Assembly (NCBI GenBank): GCA_947579665.1
Contig: CANPUZ010000057.1
Location: forward strand, 372,001 to 436,000
Direction of reading: 5' to 3'
Source: Sympetrum striolatum
Taxonomy: Eukaryota > Arthropoda > Insecta > Odonata > Libellulidae
DNA length: 64,000 nt
Positions 34,127-47,194 of this stretch are shown here, one piece after another (position 1 is the first letter of the stretch; each line of letters opens with the position of its first letter). The position numbers were made by a program, and so were the translations under genes. Under the pieces are notes generated by a model. The model was not told where the DNA came from, ran no database searches, and saw only the letters and a list, made by a program, of their open reading frames with translations.

Positions 34127-34462
34127 TCCGTGTCAATGGTTTTCATGCCATTGTCACACCATGGTTTTATAGGGCTGGTTAATTGCAACTGTCGCGAGCG
34201 TCCCAATCCCCTGAAAGGTTTATGGTAACAGTTGCAGTTTTCTGGCGAAATCCCTCCATTTTAAAAAAAAGGGAAAACGAGCTGTGCACGATACGTCATT
34301 ACGTGGCTTGGAAACTCGTGCAAAATCTCTTTATTTGTAATCTCTTATTTAATAACTGTAAGAAATTGAGTTTTTTTAATTAATTTTTAGAAACTGAATG
34401 ATTGACACATTAACCTACGAAACTGTACCAATGAGTTTTAATATTTTTTGTTTGATTTCCAG

Positions 34463-34536
34463 AAACAAGGAGAATTTGTCAACAAGCGACAGGAAATTCA
34501 ACGCCCTGAAGAACTTTTTTCCGGATAAACGTCTGG
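34463..34536 (+). CDS. Candidate exon 2, unrecognised protein
   Basis: The acceptor is TTTGATTTCCAG and the donor is CTGG|GTACGT. Frame 2 is open across the exon: NKENLSTSDRKFNALKNFFP then DKRLG. The other two frames hold stops. Splicing from 33837 would add Arg before it and keep the frame, but upstream in that frame there is a TGA and no ATG. The Ser/Lys-rich text looks like a signalling or scaffold protein, but I cannot name it. Confidence 0.4.
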
Positions 34537-35869
34537 GTACGTAAATTACAATTTTTTGAAGTTTGTTTGAAATCTCTCCTTAGATGTTGAAGCTTTTCTA
34601 AAAGTGTGTTGTAGCTAAGTAATGTTATTATTAGAATGAATTTTCTGTAGTCCTTAAGGTTAATCTTGTTAAAGCTAAAGAAGGCTTGAATGTAGTTTTC
34701 CTAACTTTCAATAGCAAAATTATTTTCAGAACGGTGATAGTAATCAAAACTTAATAGATATGCTGATTCAAAAATGAATTTAAAAAATTCCATTTACTCA
34801 GCTATTTATAAACTGCAATGGTTATTTAAAAAATGTTTAGTTTTTTTATTCATTAAAATACTCTTGATGGGATTAAACAATGTCGAGTCTAACTATTTTT
34901 ATTCAAAAGCCTCTTTGTTAATGTTCTCAGAATATGCTGCATATCAAGCCAACACCTTAGAAAGTGATTGCTATTAAATAATTTAAAGAAAACCAATGGA
35001 ATTTAAATTCTCGAAATTACATCGTAATAATATATATTCTCGAAATTATATCGTAATAATATGTAATACAGGCTTTCTATTCTTCCAGGAATTCCTCCAG
35101 TTTGGTGTGCTTCTTTTCCATTAGTGGGATTCCAAGATTTTATCCTAATAGCTTCTGATATTTTCATTGTAATTGTTAATAATAAATGCTTTGAGATAAA
35201 TTATATCGGCTTCAAATTATTCATTGCGGAAATGGGACTCAGACCATTTCTGTAATTAAACTTTGGATATATTCTTTGCGACTCTGTTCTTAGTGTTTCC
35301 TTGCAAAGCACCCAGTTATTGAGGATAGGTTCAATATATTTCTAATGCTGTTTTCGCGCAAGAACGCGGAACTTAAATAAAATGGATTAAAAATCACAAT
35401 GGGCAGTAGTGGACGGTGATTTGGACCTCACTGCAAAATGGTATTTTCCCTGGGAAACCACTTGACTTATTAAAAACTGTAAACATCCTTACTTGGAATT
35501 CAATTAAATCTATATTGAAAACAAATTGTAGACATTGGTCCCCTTGATCACATGATAGTTTCTATTCCTGGGGAAGAGATTGAAAACCTGTTCGCACAGT
35601 CTCATTCTGTATTTAAAATCTAATTTGATTTTACGTGATCACTTATTTCTCTAATAGCAAGCTACGCTACAAGTGCTTTTCTCTTTGGACATAAAATTTC
35701 AGAAGTTGATGAGTCTTATTTTTTACTAATTTTTCCACATAATTTTCTTTCATATATTATTGGTAACAATTTTCATAAAATCAAAGCAAATGTTCATCAG
35801 CTATTAAAAGGTTTGTAAATAACTGATTGTCATTGTCTGGCGTTTTCTGTAAATACTGTATTTTAATTC

Positions 35870-36090
35870 GGCAATCACACAACCATTCTCTATAGAAATT
35901 TGAAAGAATTGGTTCGAAGGGGTTCACTGCACGTAGTGTATTCCATGTTGGTTCTCTGGAACGCAGCGGTGGAGATTTCATGTGACGACGTTTCGCGGCG
36001 GTACTGCTGGCTTCTTCAGGTCGGACTTCCGGAAACGTCATCATACGAAATGACCACCTTCCCGAGAACAAAAATGGAATTAAAAAAATT
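35870..36090 (-). mobile_element. Retroelement tail with hammerhead-like motif
   Basis: A GC-richer block whose minus strand carries GACCTGAAGAAG...GCGAAACGTCGTC, a tail type seen on Penelope-like and related retroelements. The minus-strand frame EVRPEEASSTAAKRRHMKSP spans it but is probably incidental. Confidence 0.45.
35984..36022 (-). ncRNA. Hammerhead-ribozyme-like motif
   Basis: On the minus strand the order is GAC, CTGAAGA, an 18-nt stem II region, GAAA, CG, TC, GTC. GAC/GTC gives a 3-bp stem I, and both core boxes fit CUGANGA and GAAA. Stem II pairs only weakly (GC with GC) and stem III is a 2-bp palindrome, so function would need dimerisation or is lost. Confidence 0.4.
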
Positions 36091-39000
36091 GTTTGTAATA
36101 CTACCATCTTCCTTTGAAAGAGGTGGCTGTTTTGGCAAATACAACACAATTCTTACATTTTTAGAAGTCATTGGCATATTGTTTTCTTTGTAAGCAATTT
36201 CATTCTGTTTGCATTCTTCAGTTTTTTACTTATCAATTTTGAGGCAATTTTCTTCTAATAATTCCATCAAGCCTTTCTTATTTAATAGAATTAATATTTT
36301 TTGGATGAAACTTAGAACTTCATAACGCTTAGTAAATTTAATAAAATCTTTTGTATAGCTGAGAAAAATGTTGCATGTTAGGGACAGCTGACAAAAATAA
36401 TAGATGTTGCATGATGATGCTGTGCCGCTGTAAATGGTCCAATTTATCTCAAAAGAGGGACTACGAATCCAAATGAAAGAACGAGTTTGCAGTATATTGC
36501 GTTACAAAACCCTGAATACCATTGATTTATTTATCTACCCCAAGCTAAGTAGAAGCCTACTTTCTTTCTAAATGATTCAATTTATTAATCACAAATGTTT
36601 CATTTTCATTACAGTCACCAGGTAAAAGGCATAAATTTCTGTAATATATCATCTACTTTCCATCGTATTTATGTCCATTACTTAACTACATGAATTTTTT
36701 CTCTTCCTTAGAGGAAACAGGTTTTCTTGAGGAAGGAAAAGCTTTGAATTTTTTTTTTCAATATTTGGAATCGTTTTTCTTCTGCTAGAACCCATATAGA
36801 ATACACCCTCTAGGAATTCCCACCCCTTCATTATTCTGTCTTTTAATTTTTCATTCTCAATTTAATTTTGGTAATATTTCTGATTCTACACTTATATTGT
36901 AGAAAATTTTATCCAGAGAGATGCAAAGAGACCCAGAAGACAACTAATGATCTGATAGAACAGAGACATCTTAGGAGTAACATGGCAAAGAGAAGCCCAG
37001 AATGTAATAACTTAGATAAACATACGTCCGATTTCAGATTGAAAATGGCTGAGCCCTTACTCCCAATATGCCACGCAGCCTCTTAAGGGTTATAAACTTA
37101 AATTTGCTTCTATTTGTATTTTTTTCTATTATTAAATGAAGTGCTCTGGGCCAGTAGAGCCATGGGGCTGCTTAAATTTCCTCCATTAATCAATATCAAT
37201 ATATATGCATATTTCTTTACTTTAATGGAAGCATACATTTGAGATTAGTAATGAAAAAAGTGCATTTTGTTCACTATTTTTGCACTATTTGAAGTGCTCC
37301 TTTTGAAAAATTTTTATGTGATATTTTAAGAAATTAAGCTCCAAATAAGTTAATAATGTTGAGGACTTTGTATATTTAAGATGGCTATACATGCACCATA
37401 ATTTCTTCGGTACTTATAAAATCTTTTAAAATTATATACTCATGTCATGGAGTTCTTAAAATTTATCAAGCAGAACTTTAATTATTGTTATCATGAAGTA
37501 TGTTTACATCCTTCTGGATTTAATTGTAGGTAAAACAGTTTTTTATTGTAGTAAAACAGATTTTTTGTAGGTAAAACAGTTTCTAACTGCATTTATTTTG
37601 AGAAAATAGTTATGGCTCTTTTTACATAGTCTCTGAGAGTAAGGGTTTCTTTCTTACAGATTAAATTTTGTCTGACTATTATGATCTGAATTTCTACAAT
37701 TCAGTGTTAAATTATCGTTCATTTAGTAGTTATCCTTTGGGAACTTACACTCCAAAGAAGCGAATGACCTTTATCACCTAACTGACACGAGGAAGGTAAT
37801 GATAAGGATTTCATCAAGTTTGAATAGTATATCTTGATGCAAGTTCTGCAATATATTTGTTACATATTACACTCTGCTATTTATCTGCTTGTTTTAACAA
37901 GTCTTCAATAGTTTCTTTTCAACGTTGTTTTAATCTTCTTGAAATTTGTCTCAGTTTGCCAGTCCTATCAAATGTAATGGATTTATAGAAAGGTGTTTGA
38001 ACAAGCTCTAGGCTCACTGAATTCCTGACAGAAGAGGTTTTTATTTGTGTTGCAAATTCTCAATTCATCTGTCTGTCTCACAACTATTTTCTGTATATTA
38101 ATTTGAAAATTATGGCCATTCATTTACAAGTGTCAGCATTTTAAATCCCAGGTGTTAGTCATCTGAATTTAACATCCTTCTGGGCTTAAAATTTCTTGGC
38201 TACATTTACATTTAAGAAAAATAACTTGAAATTTCTATAACCTAGGAGGTCTCTTTGAGAGAAAGTGTTTCATTGGATTTAAAGAGTCTCTTATGTAATG
38301 AATGCTTTATAATGATTAGGATTTCTGAATCATTGCATTGTGTAGGTTGTGAAATAATTGAAGTCCTCCAACTGCAAAGTTTTCAGTGGTTTCTAGTGAT
38401 TCTCTAGGTTAAGGTTTCTTTGGGAACTTAGGCTGCAAATAAGCAGATGACCTTGAGGACTTAAAGTTTTGCTCTGGATGGCTATGCGTACACTATGATT
38501 TCTCTTCTACTTAAAACATTTTCTTTGGTTAAGTTCTCATATCCTGGAGTTCTTAAACTGTTTTCTGCAGAACTTTATTTATTTCTTGAAAGTTTTCACA
38601 ACTCTAAATTCTATTTAATGCTCAAGATAGCTCAAGAAAGAATTTGAACCCTATCACATTGAGATTTATTTCTATTTTCCCTATTTTGTAAAGTTTTATT
38701 TTGTTATGCCAACATCTAAGGCGCTTTATTTTCATGTCCAAGGGTCTGCATGTATATATTACATTGGGTTGCTATTTATTTACATATCTTCAGGTATTTT
38801 GTTGTTTTCATTAGATTAGATTAATTTCTTCAAAAACATTTTTGTCATAATGTGTGAAAGATATATTATCGAATTTTTATGATGTGAAAATACTTAATTA
38901 TTTTAACATCAGTAATTTTGATAGTTCATACAGATCTCTTATTTGATAATTGATCTCTGGAAGAGTGATTTTTAATGAGTATCAGTAATTATTTAAGCAA

Positions 39001-40849
39001 CTTGATTCACGCAAACAAAGAGGAATTGAATAAGATTGTGAAAATTAGATAGTTATTCTTTAGAAATCATATCACTTGTTCCTTTCCTTCTCTTTTTATT
39101 ATTATATTTTGTTGAATTTAGTTCTTCTTTCCAAATACTTATGGGGTTCAATATTTTAAAGTTATTCAGAGGAATACCGCTTGAAAGAGTTGCTGGTTTT
39201 AGTGTACAGTTCTTGTGTTTGACTTTCACTTTTCACTTCTGTGAATTGCACTTCTTAATACTTTGCCTTTGGAGAGCTGTCTTTACATGTTTCCTTAGTC
39301 TCTTCTACGGTGCTTCAATATGTTTTTATTGGTTTCAAATTTCCTCTTTATTTGATTGGATTTTATTTGGTTTTCTTGCATCTCCCATTATATGGCTACA
39401 CAGTTTAAGTGCATTAGGTACTTTTTATCCTTGATTGTTTCTCGGATTCTTATATTGCTACTCAGATTGTTCTTTGAGTGTCAAGTTGTCTTCTAGCTTT
39501 ATTAATATCATGGAATTCATTTCACTTCAAACAATATCTTCATCACATGTTATAAACTGCTGAATATCTTTATATAATTGTTCAAAATCTTCTGTAGTTG
39601 CTTTATAACTGAATATTCTCAAATTTAATTTAATTTTTCTTTATCTCTCAACATTTCATTATGTTCTTTTGATATTAGGAAAGTATTTCAACAAACAATA
39701 GGTTCATAGTGCAAACTCTCATTTTGGCACAGGTCAATAACTACTATTTGCATCTTATTTTACAATTCAAGACCCTTTCGTTATCAATGTCAGTATTTTG
39801 CAATTTTAGGTGTTAATTCATTTAAAGTTCACTTTATTGGGTGTACAACAATATTCAACAATTTATTTATGAATTAGTTTGAATTCATTTTACATAGGAC
39901 AACTGTTTGGGAGAAAATGTTTTTCAAGATTTTAATTATTTATCAAATGACTTTAGCATGAATTTACATTTAGAAATTAAAATTATTACAATGTTTAATT
40001 ATTGAATATGTAAGGAAATATTTGAGAGGGTGCAGGTGACTCATTACGTAGTTCTTCTTCTGAGAATTTTAACTCCAAAGATGCAAATTACCTTTAGAAC
40101 ATTTGTCAAATTGACGAAAGGCAAAAAGGTTTATCTTTAAAGGTTGGTAGTATGTGTTGTTTTCGAGTTGCTTTTGTTATGTATTGGCGTCTCAATAGAG
40201 GGACACTTGATGAAAATAGAGTGTGTTCACTGAGAATCTTGAACGATAGTAGACTTTGCTTTTTTTCCGCTCTTCCAGATAACCTGCTCTAGGCTATTAT
40301 CAATCGTGCATCCGCACGCTGTTAATTACGTTTTCAGAACATTGAATATTTTTTAGCTTTTAGGTTATGATGCATACCCCTTGTTTTCTTCTGTTCTTGG
40401 TTTTTAATTGACAAGTGCTTATTTATAGATTTGTAAACATCAGCAATGTTAAAGGATAAATAGATTTTCATTGACGTCTTCATAAGTGGGTTGAAATTAC
40501 TCTTCGTTGCACTCAATGGTAGAATAGTTTTGTCAGTTGTGTTCTTGATCTTCAAATGAAGCTTTGAATTGAATGCTTGTCGTTATCCTTTGCAACGTTG
40601 GCCTGAGTAGAATATTATGAGGGTTTCCTTCCCTGTTCATTAACATAAAGCTTTGTTTGTTGAATATTTAAGAATAGCTGTTAACTAAATATTATGAGTG
40701 GCTTGTATTGTAACAAAAATGATATAGAATTTGTTATTTCCTCATAAAATAAGTAAATTTTTAAATATTTTGACCTCAATTAATAATATTTGGTAGTATC
40801 ATTATTGATTATTTTGACATTTTTTAAAGCCAGTAGGTTGTTTGATAAT

Positions 40850-41352
40850 TACCGTATTTCCCGGCCTACAAGACGCACCTTGATTTTTCAGGTAAGAATT
40901 TACAAAAACAAACATACTTTGTGACATAAGGTTGAGTGCCGGTAAACTCATTATCGCGCGAGATACAATGTATTAGCATAGGGATGACATCTCCGTTAGC
41001 CCAATGTGTATAAGTTTTGCAGCAGCACAACATAAACTAAACGTGCTACACTATAGGCATTTCTGATTTACCTTTGAATTGTTTTAAAGGAAGTTCTGTC
41101 ATCGAAATATTAAAACTGTATTCCTTACTACTTAAAAAAAAAGTGTTATTATCGAAATTTGTAATTAACTGAACTATTTTCAATGCCTGATACGGTAAAA
41201 AATACTTCACGGTAGGTGTTTATCCCGGCGAATCGGCTTGCTTATTATAGGACGGATTTATACCCGTATACTATCAGCGCATAAGACGCTCACTGATTTT
41301 AGAGCATATTTTAGAGTAAAAAAGTGCGTCTTATAGGCCGGGAAATATGGTA
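40850..41352. mobile_element. MITE with CCGTATTTCCCGG ends
   Basis: The ends TACCGTATTTCCCGGCCTAC and the inverse of TACCATATTTCCCGGCCTAT continue with AAGACGCAC, about 29 bp with two mismatches including the flanking TA. There is no coding region. The same end appears inside the MITE at 1844-2331. Confidence 0.8.
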
Positions 41353-41961
41353 GTTGACCGGAAATGCGTTTCTAGTAAAAACAAATTGAATCCTTTTCAG
41401 TATTTCTCTTACTTACTGTTGAAGACTGAATTTTTCAGTATTTACTTCATGATAAACAAAGATTATAGCAATGCTACTTTGAATTTGAATAGGGTTCTGT
41501 TTTGTTTTAGATTTGTGTCCATTTTTTGCTTGATTTTTTCAAGAAATCGATTTTTCTCTTAGATATTTTCATAAGTGAGTTATAGAGGTGAGGTGAGATA
41601 ATTGCATGACATAATGATAGAATTTGCAAGTTGATCGGTAACATTATTAGGTGTTGTATCCTGGGAAAAGAATACTTTCAATTATTGAGGCTATGTATTT
41701 CAATGTCTTGAATTTAGAGATTGAATTTTTTTTAAACTTTAAATGTTAGAAATTGAATTTTTATCTTCACAAAAGTTTGTTGTTTTAATGTCAATTGAAA
41801 GTCTGGATAAAAGTTTTTTATTGAAGTTAAATTTGTTTACTGTAGTTAAGATTAAATATTTTTCAACATGACTATTATTCAAAATTTATTTTGTTGTTAA
41901 TTGATTTTCACTTAGTGTATTGATATAATTTCAGTCTAAATGTTATAAAAATAGACGAATA
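41353..41961. other. AT-rich stretch, nothing recognised
   Basis: No supported feature. Confidence 0.4.
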
Positions 41962-42514
41962 TTCCTTATGATAGAAATTTTAATGTTCCCCGGCATCGAA
42001 CCCAGGAACAGTTCCGTCTTATCTATATTTTTTCTTAAAACGAATTCTTACCATAAATCTTCCAGCGAAGAACAAACTTCCTATCATTTCGATAAGTGCA
42101 TCAAAAAAAATAATGAAAAACTTCTCCCATATATTTTAAAGGGCAGATATTTGCATCATCCTAGTATCGAACCCAGGATATCTTCAGGGAAAGTCATTTG
42201 TGTTTTCGGTAGATCATGACCATATATATAGGGTCATCGAGTTTTGATTCTCTAGCTTTCTGGGAAGTATTTTAAAAAAAATTCCCGAAAATCAAAGCAA
42301 TGCTTTTAAAGGGCAAAAATCGGGACTTTGGGGCCCTCTGGAATCGAACCCATGACACTGAGAATCAAAATTGCAATTCTTCTGGCGGTTACACGTTATG
42401 GCCAATATGTCGTAAAAATTTCAACTGAATGAGGCATGTGGTCAAGGCTGTGAATTAGTATCCTATCTATCTATCTATATGAATGAATCCGTAGAAGCAT
42501 CTATGTATAATAGA
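41962..42514 (-). mobile_element. Helitron-like repeat, 3'-truncated
   Basis: A minus-strand copy with motifs at 41996, 42167 and 42344 (spacing 171 and 177) and its TC end at 42514. Confidence 0.75.
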
Positions 42515-42526
42515 TGTATATAGGTA

Positions 42527-42764
42527 CGAGTAAAATGTTGCTTGCATACTGCAAGCAGATCGACAACACTAATTTCATATCGGCATCATATCGGGACGGT
42601 CTTCAAAAGAAAAAGAAAGTATTGAAAATATTCTAAAAATTCTCTGCAATTTTATCGTCTGGCATCGAACCCGGGTCTTCCTGGTGAACTTATTATGCAG
42701 CACAAAAGAAAATCCCCATCTCTAACTATGTGTGAAAATTCAAGCAGAAATCTTATTTCAGACT
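42527..42764 (-). mobile_element. Helitron-like repeat, end fragment in tandem
   Basis: A minus-strand fragment with an intact right end (CTCG at 42527) and the full hairpin, in the same orientation as 41962-42514. Only 12 bp separate its tail from the next head, a tandem arrangement. Confidence 0.75.
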
Positions 42765-45700
42765 AAATTTTCATGCATGCAGATGTCCTTTGCAATCAGG
42801 TTAAAATTTTTAGGTCCTAAAGGGTCATTTCTTTTGATTTGACCTAGGAATGAGTGAGTGATTTATTGTTTTATAGCTTTTTCTTATTAATTTAATTGGT
42901 GTTAAATGGATGATGTAATATTTTAATATTATTTATGGAGGAAATGAGTCTTTTGGAATTCCTTGAGGAAAAAGGGCTACCTCAATCATCCTGACCTAGC
43001 ACATTTACCTAAAAAAAATTGAATGGTCATAATTTTTAGCCATTTTATGAGATAAATGCTATCTTCAACTGATTGAGTCCAAGTCATTGCTTGATTGAAG
43101 AAAAATATGTATTGGGTATTCTTAGTAGGTGCTCGATTGGCTAATTGACTGATTTAAATCATCATTGCTTATTTTATAACCTTTGTTGAATGCTATCCAG
43201 AACTGATTATCTTAATAACTGATCTTCTAAGAGATATTCAGAGAAGAGTTAACTTATTCACCCATTGTGTACAATGAAAATCTAGTTACTTGCAGGAATT
43301 ATGTAATAAACCTCAAGACATTTTGTGTTATTTTTAGTTTATGAAGAAAATTAATATATTATTCATAAGGATGATTTTTTTTAATTTATCAAATATTTCA
43401 CTATTTTCATGGTATTCCTTGAGCCAATACTTAAATTGCAGAACTTCAACTTAACTGTTAAGTCAAAGATACAGGTACAAGCTTAATTGCCATTATTTGC
43501 TTATAAAAATGGTTTTTACAGTATGAAATTGAGAATATCTTTCTTCCATTTTAATGATTTTGACAAACCGTTGCTGCATTTAAGTGATGTTAACTTTATG
43601 AATGGATAGTTTTCAATTATTTTTGAAATGTTGCCTCATTTGATAGATGATTGTCGAAGAGAATTTCAGCACAATCTTCAGATGCCACATGTGGGTATGG
43701 CTAGTTTTATATTGTGGAGCAACATTATTAACCAATAAAATGGCACCAACATAAAATTCTAACAGATTTTTGTACTTATATATTCCAAAATATTTATAAA
43801 ATATTCTACATAAAATATTATACATCATTATTAAAATTTAGCACTGAATCATCATATATGCAAAGAAATTAGTTGCGTTGATAAATTTACTAATTTGGCT
43901 GTTACTATGGCTTTTCATTGCTGCTATTCATTTAAAAATTCATTGATGAATGGAAATTAGAAATATGTAATTCTATATTCCGTAATTTCATTTCATAGAG
44001 ATTTCATTTTATTCATTGGCCATATTATAAATAAAAAGTAAATCTCAGTATAAATCTTTAGGCAGGGTTGATTAAAAAGGTTTTTAATAACATTTGTAAA
44101 GATTCTCTTATAAACTATCATAAACTTTCTCTGCCTATAAGGTTAGCACTCTATAGGAACTATCATCTTTGAAGCTAATACTCATAAACTTAGTTTCTAT
44201 TAAATGTAAATCTCAAATTTTCAAGAAAAGATGTCCAAAAGCAAATGGTATATCTGTGAAGTAGGAAATCCTTTCTTCATGAAGTATGGAATTAATATCA
44301 TTAAACCCATTTTCAATCCTAAAATTGTGCTTTAAATGCTCAAGTGCTCTTGTACATAAAATTGGGAATGCTGTGGCTTTTTCATATTGGTAGATAAATG
44401 CAAAGTGATAACACATAGGATTAATACCATATATCTGATATTTTTCTCATAACCCAGAAAATAATTAGATACTTTCAAATAAAGAAATTCTGTTTACATG
44501 AGTTGATGTTGTAGCTAATTCCATGAATAGAATTTGTAGTTTTGAATAATTTGCTTAGCATAAAAATTTATTTTAGTTAAAATTTTCTCTCTTTAAGTTT
44601 GGACATTATATTGGAAAAACTGTATAGAAAAGGTTAATTAGTTATTTCTTTTTAAATGACAATCTATTCCTCTTAAATAAGTTTTATTCCTGATATGATC
44701 CTAAAAATTACTTGTTATCTTGCTTTTTCTCTAATTCCTCTTTCATATCATCAAATACAATCTTCCTATATTATGACAGATAATCATGAAAGATTCTAAC
44801 TATTATTATAACTATAATAACTACTATTAACTTAAAAGCTATTTGTTTTTAGGGAGCAATATTGCTCCCTATACATATGTCTGCTATGAATGTTGTATCA
44901 GCTAGAATTACCTAGACCTAAGAATAATTTGAATCTTCATTAAATTTTGAACTTGTAATGGAATTAGCCATCTTCTCATATAATTAGGGTTAGATGAAAA
45001 ATCATTGGTAATTAATTTTTTGAAAGGGGCTATCATGAGATTTATCAGTAGAATGCTCATGATTAAAGCATGATAAAGTGAATGATGATACTCTTTAGCT
45101 TTCCTGAATCATCATAACTAGATCAAGTTTTAAACCACTTGATGAGATTCATATTTTCATTTCTGCTATTTCTTGCTGCAAATGATACAATCAGTGTTGA
45201 TAATCCATTTTGTTGTTACTGTACTAATTGAAGTGATAGATTAAATTATAGGATAATAAACAGGTGCTCACATCTTCTGATTGGGGTCAAAACACTCCTA
45301 TGATTGTAACTGCTATCATATCTTCCATTACTGATGAAATGTGATATTGACTTGAAGATATATCTCCAAATCTTCTTGTAATACCTGGAACAACAATGAC
45401 TGCAGTAAAAATCATCTGAAATCTAATGTAATTGGAATGGAAGATTTTAGTGATGTACCGATACATATTAGGTCGTTAAAATTTTAAAATTTGCTGATCA
45501 TAAGAATAATTTTTTGCTATTATTCAAAAAACGTAATATTATTTACTTTGATGGATAAATAAGAACATCAACTATGTATCTCTCCTAAAATATTCCTATT
45601 TTCTTCATATATGCTTAGATAACATACGGTTTTGGTATTTTTACAGGTCATTATTTTATGCCATTAATCACAACATTATACTAAAATCATTCAATCATTA

Positions 45701-47194
45701 ATATGGAAAGGGATTATGGGCAGACAGTTGTTTTGTTTTAGAAACAACCTAGCTGGTGCCCCACAAAGTATGCACCAATATGTGCCTAAGTCAAAATATA
45801 AAGTGGCCATTGTTCTTGTAATATTTGGCTATTTTTTGCACAATTTCTTGTTGTTCAATTTGACTCTAACATATAAGCTATAATATAATGATTTGGGCTT
45901 AACCTGTACTCATAAATAAATTACAATTTACTTCAGTAAATTTTAAATATCTCATATGTAGTGACTTAATAAAAATAAAGTATTCTTTGTTTAACTTAAA
46001 GTAGGTGGCCCTTCGAAAGTATTTGTTTGCTGGGTTTGTTAAATAAAACATGAATAAGTGCAACATGTTTGCACTTCTTAAAGGATTTATCTCAGAAGAG
46101 ATTATTGTTTTAAAACAATTTGATCAGCCTTTCCTGCTAATTTATTTTTGTTGTCAAATATGTTAACCATAAATAAATATTTTGATTGTGCATTGATAAA
46201 TCTAGCAAATCTTTTTGTATCATTCATAACATTTCTTGTACCTTTTCTATTTTTTTGGAGTAAAGTTAATTGGAATGTTTAATTGTTATGTTATTTAAAA
46301 TAATAACTAACTAATTTATGATAAAATTGTCAAAATTAAAGTATTGCATGATTTGATAATAATTTTCAAATGATAAGCATAGATGAATAACATATTTTGT
46401 ATGCTGATCTAATTTCTATAATCTTATTTGCCAAACTATTAAAGAACTTGGCTATTATCTAGCCTTACGTGTGATTATTCAAAGCTCATTTCAACCAAAT
46501 TATGAAATTAAATAGACAGAAATAAATTTTCTATCATTTCCAGTTTATTTCATTTCAATCGATGAATAGGTTACTGAGATACTTCAAACTCCAGTATGTA
46601 GACTTTTTGCATGGACAGTAGATAATCTCCATCAATCAGTAACAATTCCAAGTAATTCTTCGTCTTTTCTGAAATATTTCACTTCTTATTCAAACACTTA
46701 TATTAGTGTCGAAACAACTAAATGAAAAAACTTAATTTATCACCTCCGCTACACTTTTCGTGAAAAATATTCTCATGTAAGTTTCTCTTTATTGAACAGC
46801 ACTGATTGCATAAATTTTGAGAAAGGACCTTGAGGCAGCATCAACAATCCCACGCCCTTCTGTCCATTTCGTTAGAAAAATAAATACTTTTTAATTTACA
46901 TACATTTCAAGCACTTTGCCACTGTGTACGTACAATTTATATTACTCAATTTTCAACCGTATGAAGAAGGCAGTAAGCGTATATTGAACCATCAGCATAA
47001 ACTTCTATGGTCATTATAAAGTTCTCTTCAGCATTAAGACCGCTGCTGCGAAGAATTATTGTTCAGTTTAATGATATTAACTAAAAATACAATGTAACAA
47101 CAAAAGGGGTAATATTAATTATAAGTTAGCTTTAGTGGCGATTGCAGAACCTACCTCGACCGCGTTGCTGGTTGCACTTCCCATGAATCTACAT
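42765..47194. other. Long AT-rich stretch
   Basis: Nothing recognised except a perfect 20-bp palindrome, AGGGAGCAATATTGCTCCCT, at 44851-44870. It is probably intron or intergenic. Confidence 0.45.

Larger units (their letters stand above)
34537..40849. other. Long AT-rich, intron-like stretch
   Basis: More than 6 kb with no convincing exon. Short frames (39141-39434, for example) are T-rich chance frames. The only recognised insert is the retroelement tail at 35870-36090. Confidence 0.5.

Noticed and set aside
39141..39434. 97-codon frame rich in Phe and Leu
   Set aside because: Hydrophobic composition follows from T-rich DNA; no splice signals, family motif or conserved block.
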